A stretch of DNA of 64,000 nt from an uncultured Acidimicrobiales bacterium (GCA_958296055.1 CATQHS010000001.1:475917-539916); one strand, 5' to 3'; positions 41,075-50,553 are shown, numbered from the stretch's first letter. The notes: generated from the sequence alone by a model not told the origin. Program-made: numbers and translations.

Positions 41075-42547
41075 ATGGGTACGAAGAAACAAAAAGAGTA
41101 CGGTGACTTTCAGACACCAGATGCGCTCGCTCAACAAGTATGTAACACTATCCGTCACTTAGGCGTGTCGCCAAAGACGATCATTGAACCAACTTGTGGA
41201 AAAGGTTCATTCTTACAGGCCTCCATAGCCGTATTTTTTGAGTGTCCAGTGATCCTCGGCTTTGATATAGATCCAGACTACGTACAGGCAGCCGCAGCCG
41301 CGACATCAGAAGCAGACATAGAATGTGAAGATTTCTTCCAGAAAGACTGGCTCAATACACTAAACAATCTGCAAGAACCCATACTCATTGTCGGCAATCC
41401 TCCATGGGTAACCAATTCTGCTTTGAGTTCACTAGGCAGTACAAACCTACCGATTAAATCCAATTTACAACGATATAACGGACTTGATGCGCTAACAGGC
41501 AAAAGCAACTTTGATATTTCAGAATGGATGTTGTCACATCTTCTTAAGTGCCTTTCAGGGCGTGAAGCAGTGCTTGCGATGCTTTGCAAAACTTCGGTAG
41601 CACGAAAGGTGCTCAACTATGCATGGAGTCAGGGCTTACAAATCGACAATTCTGCCATATATTTAATAGATGCGGCCAAACATTTTAATGTATCGGTTGA
41701 TGCTTGTCTTCTAGTTTGTGCATTAAAGCCGGGGACTAAGTCCAAAGAATGCAGTACTTATCTAAAGCTTGAAGCTTCCAAGTGTGAATCCACGCTTGCA
41801 TTGCGCAACGGACGGCTAGTAGCTGATCTAGATTCTTCTGACAAATGGGAGCATCTATCAGGCCGGTCTCCTCTCAAATGGCGGTCGGGAGTGAAACACG
41901 ATTGCTCACCGGTTTTAGAATTATGGCCCAATGGATTGAATACTTTTATAAACGGGCTAGGTGAAACTGTAAGGCTTGAATCTACCTATCTGTATCCTAT
42001 GCTAAAGAGTTCCGAGCTAGTAAAGCCTTACCCAACACATTCGCGCTTCATGCTCGTCACCCAGAACTCGACTAGTGAAGACACTCGGCAAATAGAACAT
42101 AAGGCTCCTCAAACCTGGGAGTACCTCCAGTCTCACGTTCATCGTCTAGATGGACGCGCTAGTTCTATCTATCAGAATCGTCCCAGATTCTCTATCTTCG
42201 GTGTAGGAATATATAGCTTTGCTACCTGGAAGGTAGCCATATCTGGCTTTTACAAGTGTCTCGAATTCCGCGGCATTGGACCCATAGATAATAAGCCAGT
42301 AATGCTAGATGACACTTGCTACTTCTTGCCATGCAAAACCGAAGATGATGTCAAGATACTCTTACAGTTGCTCAATTCAGATGCAGCCCAAGAATTTTTA
42401 CAATCTTTTATATTTTGGGATTCTAAGCGCCCTATAACTGCCCAGATTTTATCCAATCTAGATCTGACTGCATTAGCCAAAGAAGTCGGAATATCACTTC
42501 CCACATGGTTAGATGCTAGATCTAATCATCAAACCACTTTGTGGTAG
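41075..42547 (+). CDS. Type II DNA adenine-N6 methyltransferase
   Basis: A 490-aa modification enzyme. Motif X-like EYGDFQTPDALAQQV leads to SAM motif I IIEPTCGKGSFL and motif IV ILIVGNPPWVTN, an N6-adenine class signature. The C-terminal half (about 230-480) should hold target recognition. It protects host DNA from the partner nuclease encoded just upstream. GC is near 44%, unlike its neighbours. Its stop lies 2 bp from the stop of the convergent M16 peptidase gene, so the insertion ends exactly at that gene. Confidence 0.9.
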   Translation: MGTKKQKEYGDFQTPDALAQQVCNTIRHLGVSPKTIIEPTCGKGSFLQASIAVFFECPVILGFDIDPDYVQAAAAATSEADIECEDFFQKDWLNTLNNLQEPILIVGNPPWVTNSALSSLGSTNLPIKSNLQRYNGLDALTGKSNFDISEWMLSHLLKCLSGREAVLAMLCKTSVARKVLNYAWSQGLQIDNSAIYLIDAAKHFNVSVDACLLVCALKPGTKSKECSTYLKLEASKCESTLALRNGRLVADLDSSDKWEHLSGRSPLKWRSGVKHDCSPVLELWPNGLNTFINGLGETVRLESTYLYPMLKSSELVKPYPTHSRFMLVTQNSTSEDTRQIEHKAPQTWEYLQSHVHRLDGRASSIYQNRPRFSIFGVGIYSFATWKVAISGFYKCLEFRGIGPIDNKPVMLDDTCYFLPCKTEDDVKILLQLLNSDAAQEFLQSFIFWDSKRPITAQILSNLDLTALAKEVGISLPTWLDARSNHQTTLW

Positions 42548-42549
42548 GG

Positions 42550-45543
42550 CTAGATTTCGGAGGTTTCCTCTGAATCGGGGCTGAGCAGGGGGCTGGGGGC
42601 GGTGATGATCTCTATGCGGTCTTCGGTGCCGTAGAGGTCGGCGGCCAGGGACTGCACCGCGGCCGCGTCCACCTTCTCGAGTTCGGCCAGCAGTCGCTGG
42701 GGCGTGAACAGGTCGGCGTCGTCGAGGTGGAGGCGGCTGGTGAGCACGTTGAGCCACACGGCGTTGGAGGAGACGTCGGCGTAGTCGATCTCCAACACGG
42801 CCCGGGCCTGCTGCATCTCGGCGGCGGCCGGTCCGGTGGTGGCTATGTCGGCCAGGATCGACAGCACCGTGGAATGAATCTCCCCGAGGCGGTCGGGGTC
42901 GCCGGTGACCACCGTCTCGGACAGGACGGCGGGCCGAGGGGCCAGAACCGAGTCGAGCACGACCTGGGCGTTGTAGGAAGAGCCCAGCTCCTCGCGGAAC
43001 ACCTGCAGGAGACGGTCGTTCAGCAGGGTCTCCAGCACGTCGGCGGCGACCGCCACGAACGGCGTCACCGGGCCCTCCGCCTCGTGGTAGATATCGACGA
43101 CCGCGCTCACGTCATCGTTCGCGGCCCCCACCCCGATCGACACCACGCCTTCGGGGGCGGGCGGGCGGCGATCGGCGTAGCCGTCGTCCTCGCCGGCCGG
43201 GAGGGTCCCCACGTAACGGCGGGCCAAGCCCTCGACCACGGAGGCGTCCACATCGCCGACGACGGCCACCACCATGTCGTCCACCGATCCGAGACGGCGC
43301 CGGTAGAGATCCAGCAGCGACTCGGCGGTGAAGGCGTCGAGCTGCTCGCGGGTGGCCACCGGACGGTGCCAGGCTTCGTCGAAGCGAGCCGCGTTGTAGG
43401 CCACCCACGCCTGCCAGCCGGTGTTCACCTCGGTCAGCGAGAGGCGGGTCTCGGCCTGGTTCAGGGCCTCGTCGAAGGCGGCCTCCTCGACCTTCGGCTC
43501 GGTTACGAACAGGTGCAGGAGCTGGAACAGCGTCTCCAAGTCGGCGCGGCTCGAGGAGCCGTTGAATCCCTCCTCCGTCTCGGAGATGAAGGCGCCGATG
43601 CCGGCGGTGGTCCCCTCCAGGAATCGGTTGAACTGGGGTTTCGCCAGGTCACCGACCCCGCTGCTCAGCACCGCCCCCACTGCGGAGGCCGACAGCGCCC
43701 GGGCGCCGGGCTCCAGTTGCGACCAGCCCCCCAGCGACCGGGTGCGGAGGTTGACGGTCTCGGAGACGGTGTCGGAGTAGGCGAACATCACCCGGGCCCC
43801 GTTGGCGAACTCCCACTCGACCCCCTCTAGGCCCTCCAGCACCGTCAACGGCCTGGTCGCGATGGGCGCCGTCGGCGCCGGAGCGGCCATCAGCTCGTCC
43901 ACATGAGGCTCGACCGGGGGAGGGGGCTGGCTGCTGGGCGCGGCCGCGGCCACCGCCGCCCTCAGCTCGTCGACGCCGGGCACGCTGAACTGATCGGGGC
44001 CGACCGCGATCACTATCGGTCCGGCTCGGCCCATCAGCCACCGGTAGTGGTCGGTCAGCTCCCCGGCCGTCATGCCCTCCAGCAGCGCCAAGATCCGGTC
44101 GTGGCGGCCCTGGGGCGTGTCGGCGTCGGCGCCGGAGAGGTAGTGGGTGGCGTAGAGCTGCGCGTACTCCGGGCTCTCGGTGGCCGGGGCGCGGTCGAGT
44201 TGGTAATCCAGCGACACGGTGAACTGCTCAACGGCGCGGTCCAAGTCGGCCCCGGTGAACCCGTGCTCCTCGGCCGTCAGCAGTACCGACAGGTAGCCGG
44301 TGGAGGCGGCGCCCAGATCGGCGCCCTGCCAGTTGGTGCCGTAAAAGCGCATGGACCGGTTCTGGGCGAAGGTGACCAGGTCGGGCCGGTCCACCTGCGT
44401 GAGCTCGCCCCGGTAGTAGGCCTCCTCGAGGCGGTTGAGGAGCATCGCGTCGATGAGGTTCTCCATCACCGCCTGCCGCTGGCCGCCGGCGGTGCCGGAG
44501 CGGATCGGCGGGATGGGTATGTCGAGCGAGATGTAGGAGAAGCCCTGCCCGCCCTCGGTGACCACGTGGAACGACGGCTCGGGGTCGGGCGTCACCTCGA
44601 TGGCCTCGAAGGGCGGGGGGTCGGCGGCCGGGATGGAGCCGAAGTGCTCGGCCACCAAGGCCTCGAGCTGGTCGGCGGGCCAGTCCCCCACCGCCACCAC
44701 CGCCATGTTCGACGGGACGTACCAGGCCTCGTAGAAGGCCCTCAGGTCGGCGGAGGTCATCGAGGAGATGGCGGCGGCGGTGCCGAGCGGGTCGTGGCCC
44801 TCGTAGGGCGTCCCCTCCGTATAGATCCGGTCGAACTCCGAGGAGACGTAGCCGTAGCTGGACTCGCGGCCGGTGCGCAGTTCGTCGAGCACCACCCCGC
44901 GCTCGGCTGCGACCGTGTCCTCGTCGAGCGTGGCCGCATGGGCCATCTGGGCCAGCACGCCGAAGGCAGTGGACACGTCCGCGGGCGAATGGGTGTCGAC
45001 GGTGATCAGGTAGACGGTCTCGTCGTAGCTGACGTAGGCGTTCGAGTCGGGGCCCAGCTCCACGCCCAGATCGCGCAGCGTCGAGTCCAGGGAGTCGCCG
45101 GGGTAGGCCTCGGTGCCCTTGAACACCATGTGCTCCAGGAAGTGGGCCACGCCGCGGCCCGGCTCGGGTTCGTTGACCGACCCGGCGTTCACGACCAGTC
45201 GCAGGGAGAGGCTCGCCTCGGGCTTCTCGTTGTGCCTCAGGTAGTAGGTGAGGCCGTTGTCGAGCGCGCCGATGCGCACCGCCGGGTCGACGGGCAGCGG
45301 CGTCGGATCGGCCAGCGGTTGGTAGGCGTCCGGTTCGGGGACCTCCGGCCCGGAGACGGCGGGCTCCTGCGGGCCGGGTCCGGGCTCAGGCTCGGGCTCG
45401 TCCGGCGCCGCCGGCGGCGGCTCCAGGTCCGAAATGTTCCCGGATACGGCTCCGCCGGACGGGGCCGGATCGCCCCCGGAGCAGGACGCCGCCACCAGGG
45501 CGGCCGCGGCGATGGCGAGGATGACGACTCGTTTTTGGGCCAT
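42550..45543 (-). CDS. M16 family zinc peptidase, lipoprotein
   Basis: A 997-aa extracellular lipoprotein (lipobox VAASC, Cys21) with an acidic Pro-rich linker and tandem M16 (pitrilysin/insulinase) halves. The inverted zinc motif HxxEH is present in the first half: RGVAHFLEHMVFKGTEAYP, with a downstream Glu helix (TLDEDTVAAERGVVLDEL). The second half lacks the zinc motif, as in other paired-domain members, and forms the other side of the chamber. Probably degrades peptides outside the membrane. Start ATG 45543 has GAAAGG upstream. Confidence 0.9.
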   Translation of the reverse strand: MAQKRVVILAIAAAALVAASCSGGDPAPSGGAVSGNISDLEPPPAAPDEPEPEPGPGPQEPAVSGPEVPEPDAYQPLADPTPLPVDPAVRIGALDNGLTYYLRHNEKPEASLSLRLVVNAGSVNEPEPGRGVAHFLEHMVFKGTEAYPGDSLDSTLRDLGVELGPDSNAYVSYDETVYLITVDTHSPADVSTAFGVLAQMAHAATLDEDTVAAERGVVLDELRTGRESSYGYVSSEFDRIYTEGTPYEGHDPLGTAAAISSMTSADLRAFYEAWYVPSNMAVVAVGDWPADQLEALVAEHFGSIPAADPPPFEAIEVTPDPEPSFHVVTEGGQGFSYISLDIPIPPIRSGTAGGQRQAVMENLIDAMLLNRLEEAYYRGELTQVDRPDLVTFAQNRSMRFYGTNWQGADLGAASTGYLSVLLTAEEHGFTGADLDRAVEQFTVSLDYQLDRAPATESPEYAQLYATHYLSGADADTPQGRHDRILALLEGMTAGELTDHYRWLMGRAGPIVIAVGPDQFSVPGVDELRAAVAAAAPSSQPPPPVEPHVDELMAAPAPTAPIATRPLTVLEGLEGVEWEFANGARVMFAYSDTVSETVNLRTRSLGGWSQLEPGARALSASAVGAVLSSGVGDLAKPQFNRFLEGTTAGIGAFISETEEGFNGSSSRADLETLFQLLHLFVTEPKVEEAAFDEALNQAETRLSLTEVNTGWQAWVAYNAARFDEAWHRPVATREQLDAFTAESLLDLYRRRLGSVDDMVVAVVGDVDASVVEGLARRYVGTLPAGEDDGYADRRPPAPEGVVSIGVGAANDDVSAVVDIYHEAEGPVTPFVAVAADVLETLLNDRLLQVFREELGSSYNAQVVLDSVLAPRPAVLSETVVTGDPDRLGEIHSTVLSILADIATTGPAAAEMQQARAVLEIDYADVSSNAVWLNVLTSRLHLDDADLFTPQRLLAELEKVDAAAVQSLAADLYGTEDRIEIITAPSPLLSPDSEETSEI

Positions 45544-45619
45544 CGGGCGGGCCTTTCGGTGGTCGGTATCGGCAGACGGGCGGGAGCCGAGCCTTCTAGC
45601 AGACGGTACTCTCGGGGCG

Positions 45620-45841
45620 GTGCAGGGCGTGATCAAGAGCTACGACCCGGCGACCGGCGACGGCGTGGTGGTGAGCGAGGCCGACCTGGCCGACGTCGAC
45701 CTGGCCGACAACGCCCTCGAGGGCTCGGTCTTCCGCATGGTCAGGCAGGGCCAGCGGGTGCAGTTCGACCTCGACGAGGCGGGCCGGGCCACCCGGCTGC
45801 GGCTGGGCTCCGAGGTTGACATGGGCACCCCCCGGCTCTAG
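45620..45841 (+). CDS. Cold-shock-domain-like small protein
   Basis: A 73-aa protein starting MQGVIKSYDPATGDGVVVSE, the beta-1/beta-2 pattern of a cold-shock (OB) fold, ending with RQGQRVQFDLDEAGRATRLR. The aromatic RNA-binding residues of classical CspA (FGF, FVH) are not conserved, so nucleic-acid binding is uncertain. The GTG is preceded by TACTCT at 7 nt, a leaderless start. Divergent from the M16 gene by 76 bp. Confidence 0.7.
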   Translation: MQGVIKSYDPATGDGVVVSEADLADVDLADNALEGSVFRMVRQGQRVQFDLDEAGRATRLRLGSEVDMGTPRL

Positions 45842-45890
45842 CCAGCCAGCCGCCATCTGGGAGCGGGGGGCTGTTCACCGCGGGGCCCGG

Positions 45891-47621
45891 TCACATCACC
45901 GCGGCTATGCCCAGCGCCGCATAGCCCTGCCGGTCGAAATTGGCCCGGAACAGGTCCCGCAGCCGGGTGGCGGCCTCGTCGTAGGCGGCCGGGTCGGCCC
46001 AGGTGTGACGGGGGTTCAAGATGGCGCCGTCCACCCCGGGGCAGGAGGTCGGCATCTGCAGCCCCAGGATCGGGTGGGTGGTGGTGTCGGCACCGTCGAA
46101 CCCCCCGGCCAGGGCGGTGTCGAGCAGCCGGCGGGTCACGGCCAGCGACATGCGCTCGCCCCGGCCGTAGGGGCCGCCGGTCCAGCCGGTGTTCAACAGC
46201 ACGCAGCGGGACCGGTGCCGCTCGATGAGGGTCCGCAGCAGCCCGGCGTAGACGTGGGGGCGCTGAGCCATGAACGGGGCCCCGAAGCAGGACGAGAAGG
46301 TCGCGGTGGGCTCGGTCACCCCTACCTCGGTGCCGGCCAGGCGGGCGGTGAAGCCCATCACGAAGTGGTACATGGCCTCGTCGGTGTCCAGGATCGACAC
46401 CGGGGGCAGCACCCCGAAGGCGTCGGCGGTCAGCAGCACCACGGTGCCGGGGTGGGGGCCCCGGGCGCCGGGGGCCACGTTGGGATTGCACTCCAGCGGG
46501 TAGGCGAAGCGGGTGTTCTCGGTGATGGAGTCGTCGCCGAGGTCGAGCTCCTGGGGGTCGGTGGCGGCCAGGTCCCGGCCGGGGCGGGGCGGGACGTTCT
46601 CTATGAGCGTCCCCTTCATCGACAAGGCGGCGGCGATCACCGGCTCGGCCTGCTTGTCGAGGTCGATGAGCTTGGCGTAGCACCCGGCCTCGAAATTGAA
46701 GACGCCCCGGTCGGTCCAGACATGCTCGTCGTCGCCTATGAGTTCCCGGCCGGGCTCGGCCGACAGGGTCGTCTTGCCCGTGCCCGACAGCCCGAACAGC
46801 ACGGCGCTGTCGCCGGCGGCCCCCACGTTGGCCGCGCAGTGCATGGAGAGGTGGCCCCGGGTCGGCGCCACGTAGTTCATGATGGTGAACATCGTCTTCT
46901 TGTTGACGCCGCAGTAGTCAGCCCGCCCCAAGACCAGGGTCAGCTTGCGCTCGATGTCCACGATCACGGCCCGGTCCGACCGCCAGATCGGGTCGGGGTC
47001 CTGAGACGGGATGTAGGACGGGACGTTGAGCAGCGTCCACCCCTCCTCGGCTAGGCCCGATCCGGGGCCGGCCGCGGCCCGGGCCGGGGCCCCCAGTTCG
47101 CCGTTGGCGGCGGGGTCGGGGCAGAGACGGCTCGGGAACATGATGTTGCAGAAGTAGGCGTGGGTGGCGTACTCGCCCACGAACCGGTAGGGCTCGGCGA
47201 AGCTCGGGTCCCAGCCGCAGAACAGGTCGGTGGCGTACAGCCGGGACCAGCGCCGGCTGAGGTGCTGCACCACCCGGGCGGCCAGGGCGTCGAAGCGCTC
47301 CGGCTCGAAGCGGGCGAAGCCGGTCTTCCACCACACCGCGTCGGTCACCGAGGCCCGGTCCACGCAGAAGGTGTCGGCCAGCGGCCGGCCGGTGCAGGAG
47401 GGATCGGAGTAGAACACCAGCGGGCCGTCTAGGCCCAGGGCGGTGGGATGGGCCTTGGGCTCGGCGTCGCCGCCACCGGGCCGGACCCGGCCCCGGTCGC
47501 CGGAGACCGCGGCGACGAACAGCTCGTCCTGGGACAGGCCGTAGCGGATGTCCGCGGCCTCCAGGCCCAGAGCGCACTCCAGTTGGGCGGCGACCTCAAC
47601 CGAAGGGGTGATGATGGTCAT
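45891..47621 (-). CDS. pckA: Phosphoenolpyruvate carboxykinase (ATP)
   Basis: Gluconeogenic enzyme converting oxaloacetate + ATP to PEP + CO2 + ADP. The ATP-type signature is clear: P-loop FGLSGTGKTTLS, metal loop LIGDDEHVW, and NTGWTGGPYGRGERM. Length 576 aa is slightly above the usual 520-540 owing to a Gly/Ala insert near residue 160. ATG 47621 is chosen since GAGG lies just upstream; an in-frame GTG at 47645 is an alternative. A 22-codon leader ORF ends with TGA overlapping this ATG. Confidence 0.93.
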   Translation of the reverse strand: MTIITPSVEVAAQLECALGLEAADIRYGLSQDELFVAAVSGDRGRVRPGGGDAEPKAHPTALGLDGPLVFYSDPSCTGRPLADTFCVDRASVTDAVWWKTGFARFEPERFDALAARVVQHLSRRWSRLYATDLFCGWDPSFAEPYRFVGEYATHAYFCNIMFPSRLCPDPAANGELGAPARAAAGPGSGLAEEGWTLLNVPSYIPSQDPDPIWRSDRAVIVDIERKLTLVLGRADYCGVNKKTMFTIMNYVAPTRGHLSMHCAANVGAAGDSAVLFGLSGTGKTTLSAEPGRELIGDDEHVWTDRGVFNFEAGCYAKLIDLDKQAEPVIAAALSMKGTLIENVPPRPGRDLAATDPQELDLGDDSITENTRFAYPLECNPNVAPGARGPHPGTVVLLTADAFGVLPPVSILDTDEAMYHFVMGFTARLAGTEVGVTEPTATFSSCFGAPFMAQRPHVYAGLLRTLIERHRSRCVLLNTGWTGGPYGRGERMSLAVTRRLLDTALAGGFDGADTTTHPILGLQMPTSCPGVDGAILNPRHTWADPAAYDEAATRLRDLFRANFDRQGYAALGIAAVM

Positions 47622-47686
47622 GCCGGCCTCGACGGGACCCGGCACGGCGGCCGGCGGCGGCCTGATCGGACGGTGGTGGTGGTCAT
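47618..47686 (-). CDS. 22-codon leader ORF overlapping the pckA start
   Basis: An ATG at 47686 starts MTTTTVRSGRRRPPCRVP... and ends with TGA that shares four bases with the pckA ATG (ATGA). The region GTCGAGGC(T/C)GGCATGACC before and at this start is repeated at the pckA start, so the leader arose by duplication of the pckA initiation region. Translation of pckA is probably coupled to it. Confidence 0.5.
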   Translation of the reverse strand: MTTTTVRSGRRRPPCRVPSRPA

Positions 47687-47774
47687 GCCAGCCTCGACGT
47701 CGTTGTCGTACCGGACGTGGTCGCCGGGCCCTGTCTCCCGGACGGGCCGAGCCTACCGGCGATCCCGCGGCGGT

Positions 47775-47935
47775 CGGGGCACCCCATCACAGCCCGCCGG
47801 CGGCCGTCAGCCCGACCGGCCGTCACAACCCGACCGGCGGCGGCCGTCACAACCCGACCGGCAGCGGCCGTCACAGCCCGACCCGCCGCCACAACCCGAC
47901 CGGCGGCGGCCGTCACAGCCCGACCGGGTCGACGA
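47775..47935. repeat. Minisatellite of about 24-bp units derived from a gene 3' end
   Basis: Five to six imperfect units with core CCGGTCGGG(T/C)TGTGACGG on the minus strand, running from the stop codon of the 47913 gene into the gap before pckA. The first unit is the coding end (PVGL and TGA). No spacer/repeat pattern of CRISPR type. Confidence 0.8.
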
Positions 47936-48305
47936 TCATGGCCCGGATGCCCAGGCCCATCAGGAACAGCCCGGCCCCGCCGTACAGCAGGTGCAGCCGG
48001 TGGCGGAGCTGGTGGCGGTAGCCGTAGGCGATGGCCACCGCCACTAGGGCGGAGAACCCGTAGAGGGCGTGCAGGTCCGGGACCGGGCGGCCCTCGCCGG
48101 CCACCAGCCATGTCCCCAGGCCGGCCTGGGCGAAGACGGCGGCCTGGGCCGCGCCGGTGAACCACCACAGCGCCCGGCCCCGCCACCGGGGGCGCCGGTG
48201 GGCGGTCAGGGCCCACACCCCGGCGGCACCGTTGGCGATCACCACCGCCCACGAGAACCAGTCGTGGGCCCGGCCCGCCACCGAGGCCAGAACCGGCCCG
48301 GTCAC
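47913..48305 (-). CDS. Small four-helix membrane protein, unknown
   Basis: A 130-aa integral membrane protein with about four helices: WAVVIANGAAGVWAL, LWWFTGAAQAAVFAQAG, LYGFSALVAVAIAYG and LLYGGAGLFLMGLGIRA. GTG start at 48305. No family or catalytic residues recognised. Its last codons and stop are the founder of the downstream minisatellite. Confidence 0.7.
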   Translation of the reverse strand: MTGPVLASVAGRAHDWFSWAVVIANGAAGVWALTAHRRPRWRGRALWWFTGAAQAAVFAQAGLGTWLVAGEGRPVPDLHALYGFSALVAVAIAYGYRHQLRHRLHLLYGGAGLFLMGLGIRAMIVDPVGL

Positions 48306-48403
48306 CGGATAGCGCCGGGCGCGGGGCCGGGGATCACCGTGGCGGCGGCAGGGATCGCAGCGGGAACGGGAACGGTCACGGGGGCGGGAACGGAGGCGGC
48401 GGC

Positions 48404-49273
48404 CTAGTCAGCGGCGGCGGAGAGCGAGGCGAGGAGGTCGCCGCCGGCCCGATCGCCGGGCTCCGGGTTCCGGCACCGGTACCACTCGACGCCGAAGGCC
48501 AGATCGAAGGCTTCGGGGGGCAGCTTCAGGAAGAAGGAGTCGGCGGGGATCTGGGAGGCGTGGGCGGCCATGGCCGCCCGCTTCTCGGCGGCCGCCGCGC
48601 TCACATCCACCCGGTGGGTGATGGTGGCCGAGTCCACTCCCAGGATGCCCTCGTCAATCTCGGCCTGTATCTCGGACTGCTCGTCGTCGTCCACCTCGTC
48701 GTCAAGGCCGAGCTCGGCCATCATGGCTCTCATCTTGGGGATGGCGGCCGCGAAGTGATCGCGGTCCACCGTGGCCTCATAGACCAAGCCCACCCCGGCC
48801 AGCTCCCCGGCCCGCACCCCCACCCGGTGGACTTGGACGTGGTCGGGATGACCGTAGGTGCCTTGATCGTCGTAGCAGGTGAGCAGGTCGGCCCCCTCCT
48901 CGGAGAGGACGGCGGCTAGCCGCCCGGCCGCCTCCTCTACATCGGCCTGCCAGAAGCACTCGGGGTCGTCGTTGGCGGGGTCACCGTCCATGCCGGAGTC
49001 GGCGTAGCCCAGCATCTCTACCCGGTGCGCCCCCAGGATCCGGGCCGCGGCCCGCAACTCGGCCTCGCGGACCGCGGCCAGATCGGCCGCCCCGCTGGCC
49101 GAGTCGCTGCCAGCCGGGTCATCGGCAGCCCCGCCGGCCGGGCGGCCCCGGGCTCCGTCGGTGGCGCAGACCACCACCACCCGGTGGCCAGCCCGGGCCA
49201 GAAGCCGCATGGTCCCGCCGGTGGCGATGGCCTCGTCGTCGGGGTGGGCGTGGAAGAAGACGGCGACGGCCAT
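48404..49273 (-). CDS. PIG-L/LmbE-family zinc deacetylase (MshB/Mca-like)
   Basis: A 289-aa metal-dependent N-deacetylase. The zinc motif AHPDDE is at residues 9-14 (FFHAHPDDEAIATGG) and the second site is GTYGHPDHVQVH. The length and the AdSGMDGDP-like loop (GYADSGMDGDPANDDP) resemble actinobacterial MshB (mycothiol synthesis) and Mca (mycothiol conjugate amidase), but I cannot separate the two. ATG 49273 overlaps the CoA-transferase stop by one base (TGATG). Confidence 0.85.
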   Translation of the reverse strand: MAVAVFFHAHPDDEAIATGGTMRLLARAGHRVVVVCATDGARGRPAGGAADDPAGSDSASGAADLAAVREAELRAAARILGAHRVEMLGYADSGMDGDPANDDPECFWQADVEEAAGRLAAVLSEEGADLLTCYDDQGTYGHPDHVQVHRVGVRAGELAGVGLVYEATVDRDHFAAAIPKMRAMMAELGLDDEVDDDEQSEIQAEIDEGILGVDSATITHRVDVSAAAAEKRAAMAAHASQIPADSFFLKLPPEAFDLAFGVEWYRCRNPEPGDRAGGDLLASLSAAAD

Positions 49274-50415
49274 CAGGCCACCGCGCCGGACGAGCGCAGC
49301 GCGGCGATGGCGTCGGCGGCCAGCCCGATCTCGCCCAGGATTTCGTCGGTGTGCTGGCCGGGATGGGGGGGCGGGCCGCCGATGGACGAATCGGTCCGGC
49401 TGAACCGGGGGGCCGGGCGGGGCTGGACCACCCCGAACTCTTCGGTGAAGGTGCCCCGGGCCCGGTTGTGGGGGTGGTCGGGGGCGTCGGCGGGCGACAG
49501 CACCGGGGCGAAGCAGGCGTCGCTGCCCTCGAGTATCCGGCTCCACTCGTCCAGGGTTTTGGAGGCCACCACCTGGGCCAGCTCGGCCTTGAGCTCGGGC
49601 CAGCGGTCGCGGCGGTTCTGCTCGTCCCACTGCGGCCCGTCCAAGCCCAGCCGCTCCCGCATCTCGGCGTAGAACTGGGGCTCGATGGCGGCCAGAGAGA
49701 CGAAACCGCCGTCGCTGGTCTCATAGACGTCGTAGTAGGGGGCGCCGGTGTCGAGCATGTTCGCGCCCCGCTCGTCGGTCCAGTAGCCCATGGCCCTCAT
49801 CCCGTACACGAAGGCCATGAGCGAGGCGGCGCCGTCCACCATGGCCGCATCCACCACCTGGCCCCGGCCCCCCGAGCGGGCTTCCAGCAGGGCGCACACG
49901 ATGCCGAAGGCCAGGTACATGCCCCCGCCCCCGAAGTCGCCCACCAGGTTGAGGGGCGGCACCGGGGCCTGGCCTTTGCGCCCGATGGCGCCGAGCACGC
50001 CGGCCAGGGATATGTAGTTGAGGTCGTGGCCGGCGGCGTGGGCGTAGGGGCCGTCCTGGCCCCATCCGGTCATGCGGCCGTAGACCAGTCGGGGGTTGCG
50101 GGCCAGGCAGACCTCGGGGCCGATCCCGAGCCGCTCGGCCACCCCGGGCCGGAACCCCTCCAGCGTGGCGTCGGCTCCCTCGGCCAACCGCAGCGCGGTC
50201 TCGACGCCGTCCGGCGACTTGAGGTCCACGCCGATCGAGCGCCGGCCCCGGGCCAGCACGTCGGCCGGGGGTGATCCGGGGTCGCCGCCCCACACCGCCG
50301 AGGCCCGGTCCACCCGGATCACGTCGGCGCCGGCGTCGGCCAGCATCATGGCGCAGAACGGCCCCGGGCCGATGCCGGCGAACTCCACCACCCGAACCCC
50401 TGCCAGTGGCCCCAT
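49273..50415 (-). CDS. CaiB/BaiF-family CoA-transferase (alpha-methylacyl-CoA racemase-like)
   Basis: A 380-aa class III CoA-transferase or racemase. Seen are GVRVVEFAGIGPGPFCAMML, ADVIRVDRASA, RRSIGVDLKSPDG, LVYGRMTGWGQDGPYA, and the GHDLNYISLAGVLGAIG segment typical of 2-methylacyl-CoA racemases (His/Asp acid-base pair region). Start ATG 50415 follows GGGGAG. It is co-translated with the PIG-L gene downstream. Likely acts on branched fatty acyl-CoA. Confidence 0.9.
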   Translation of the reverse strand: MGPLAGVRVVEFAGIGPGPFCAMMLADAGADVIRVDRASAVWGGDPGSPPADVLARGRRSIGVDLKSPDGVETALRLAEGADATLEGFRPGVAERLGIGPEVCLARNPRLVYGRMTGWGQDGPYAHAAGHDLNYISLAGVLGAIGRKGQAPVPPLNLVGDFGGGGMYLAFGIVCALLEARSGGRGQVVDAAMVDGAASLMAFVYGMRAMGYWTDERGANMLDTGAPYYDVYETSDGGFVSLAAIEPQFYAEMRERLGLDGPQWDEQNRRDRWPELKAELAQVVASKTLDEWSRILEGSDACFAPVLSPADAPDHPHNRARGTFTEEFGVVQPRPAPRFSRTDSSIGGPPPHPGQHTDEILGEIGLAADAIAALRSSGAVA

Positions 50416-50484
50416 GGCACTCCCCTCCCCGGTCGCTCCCCGGCGCCGCGAGCCCGGCGCGGCGCGCCCGGGCATACTCAACCG

Positions 50485-50553
50485 GTGACCATAGACACCG
50501 CCGCGCCCTCGGTTGCGGACCGGGCCCGGCTCCAGCGCCGGTTCCAGGCGTAG
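50485..50553 (+). CDS. 22-codon leader ORF that duplicates the MFS transporter N-terminus
   Basis: GTG at 50485 opens a frame ending VADRARLQRRFQA and TAG, followed with no gap by the MFS ATG. A run of about 35 bp (rc-independent, plus strand 50512-50547) recurs at 50584-50619 inside the MFS gene, so the leader peptide carries the same VADRARLQRRFQ as the transporter. Confidence 0.5.
   Translation: MTIDTAAPSVADRARLQRRFQA

Noticed and set aside
47775..47935. Possible CRISPR array
   Set aside because: Units are contiguous 24-bp copies with no unique spacers, and no cas gene is present.
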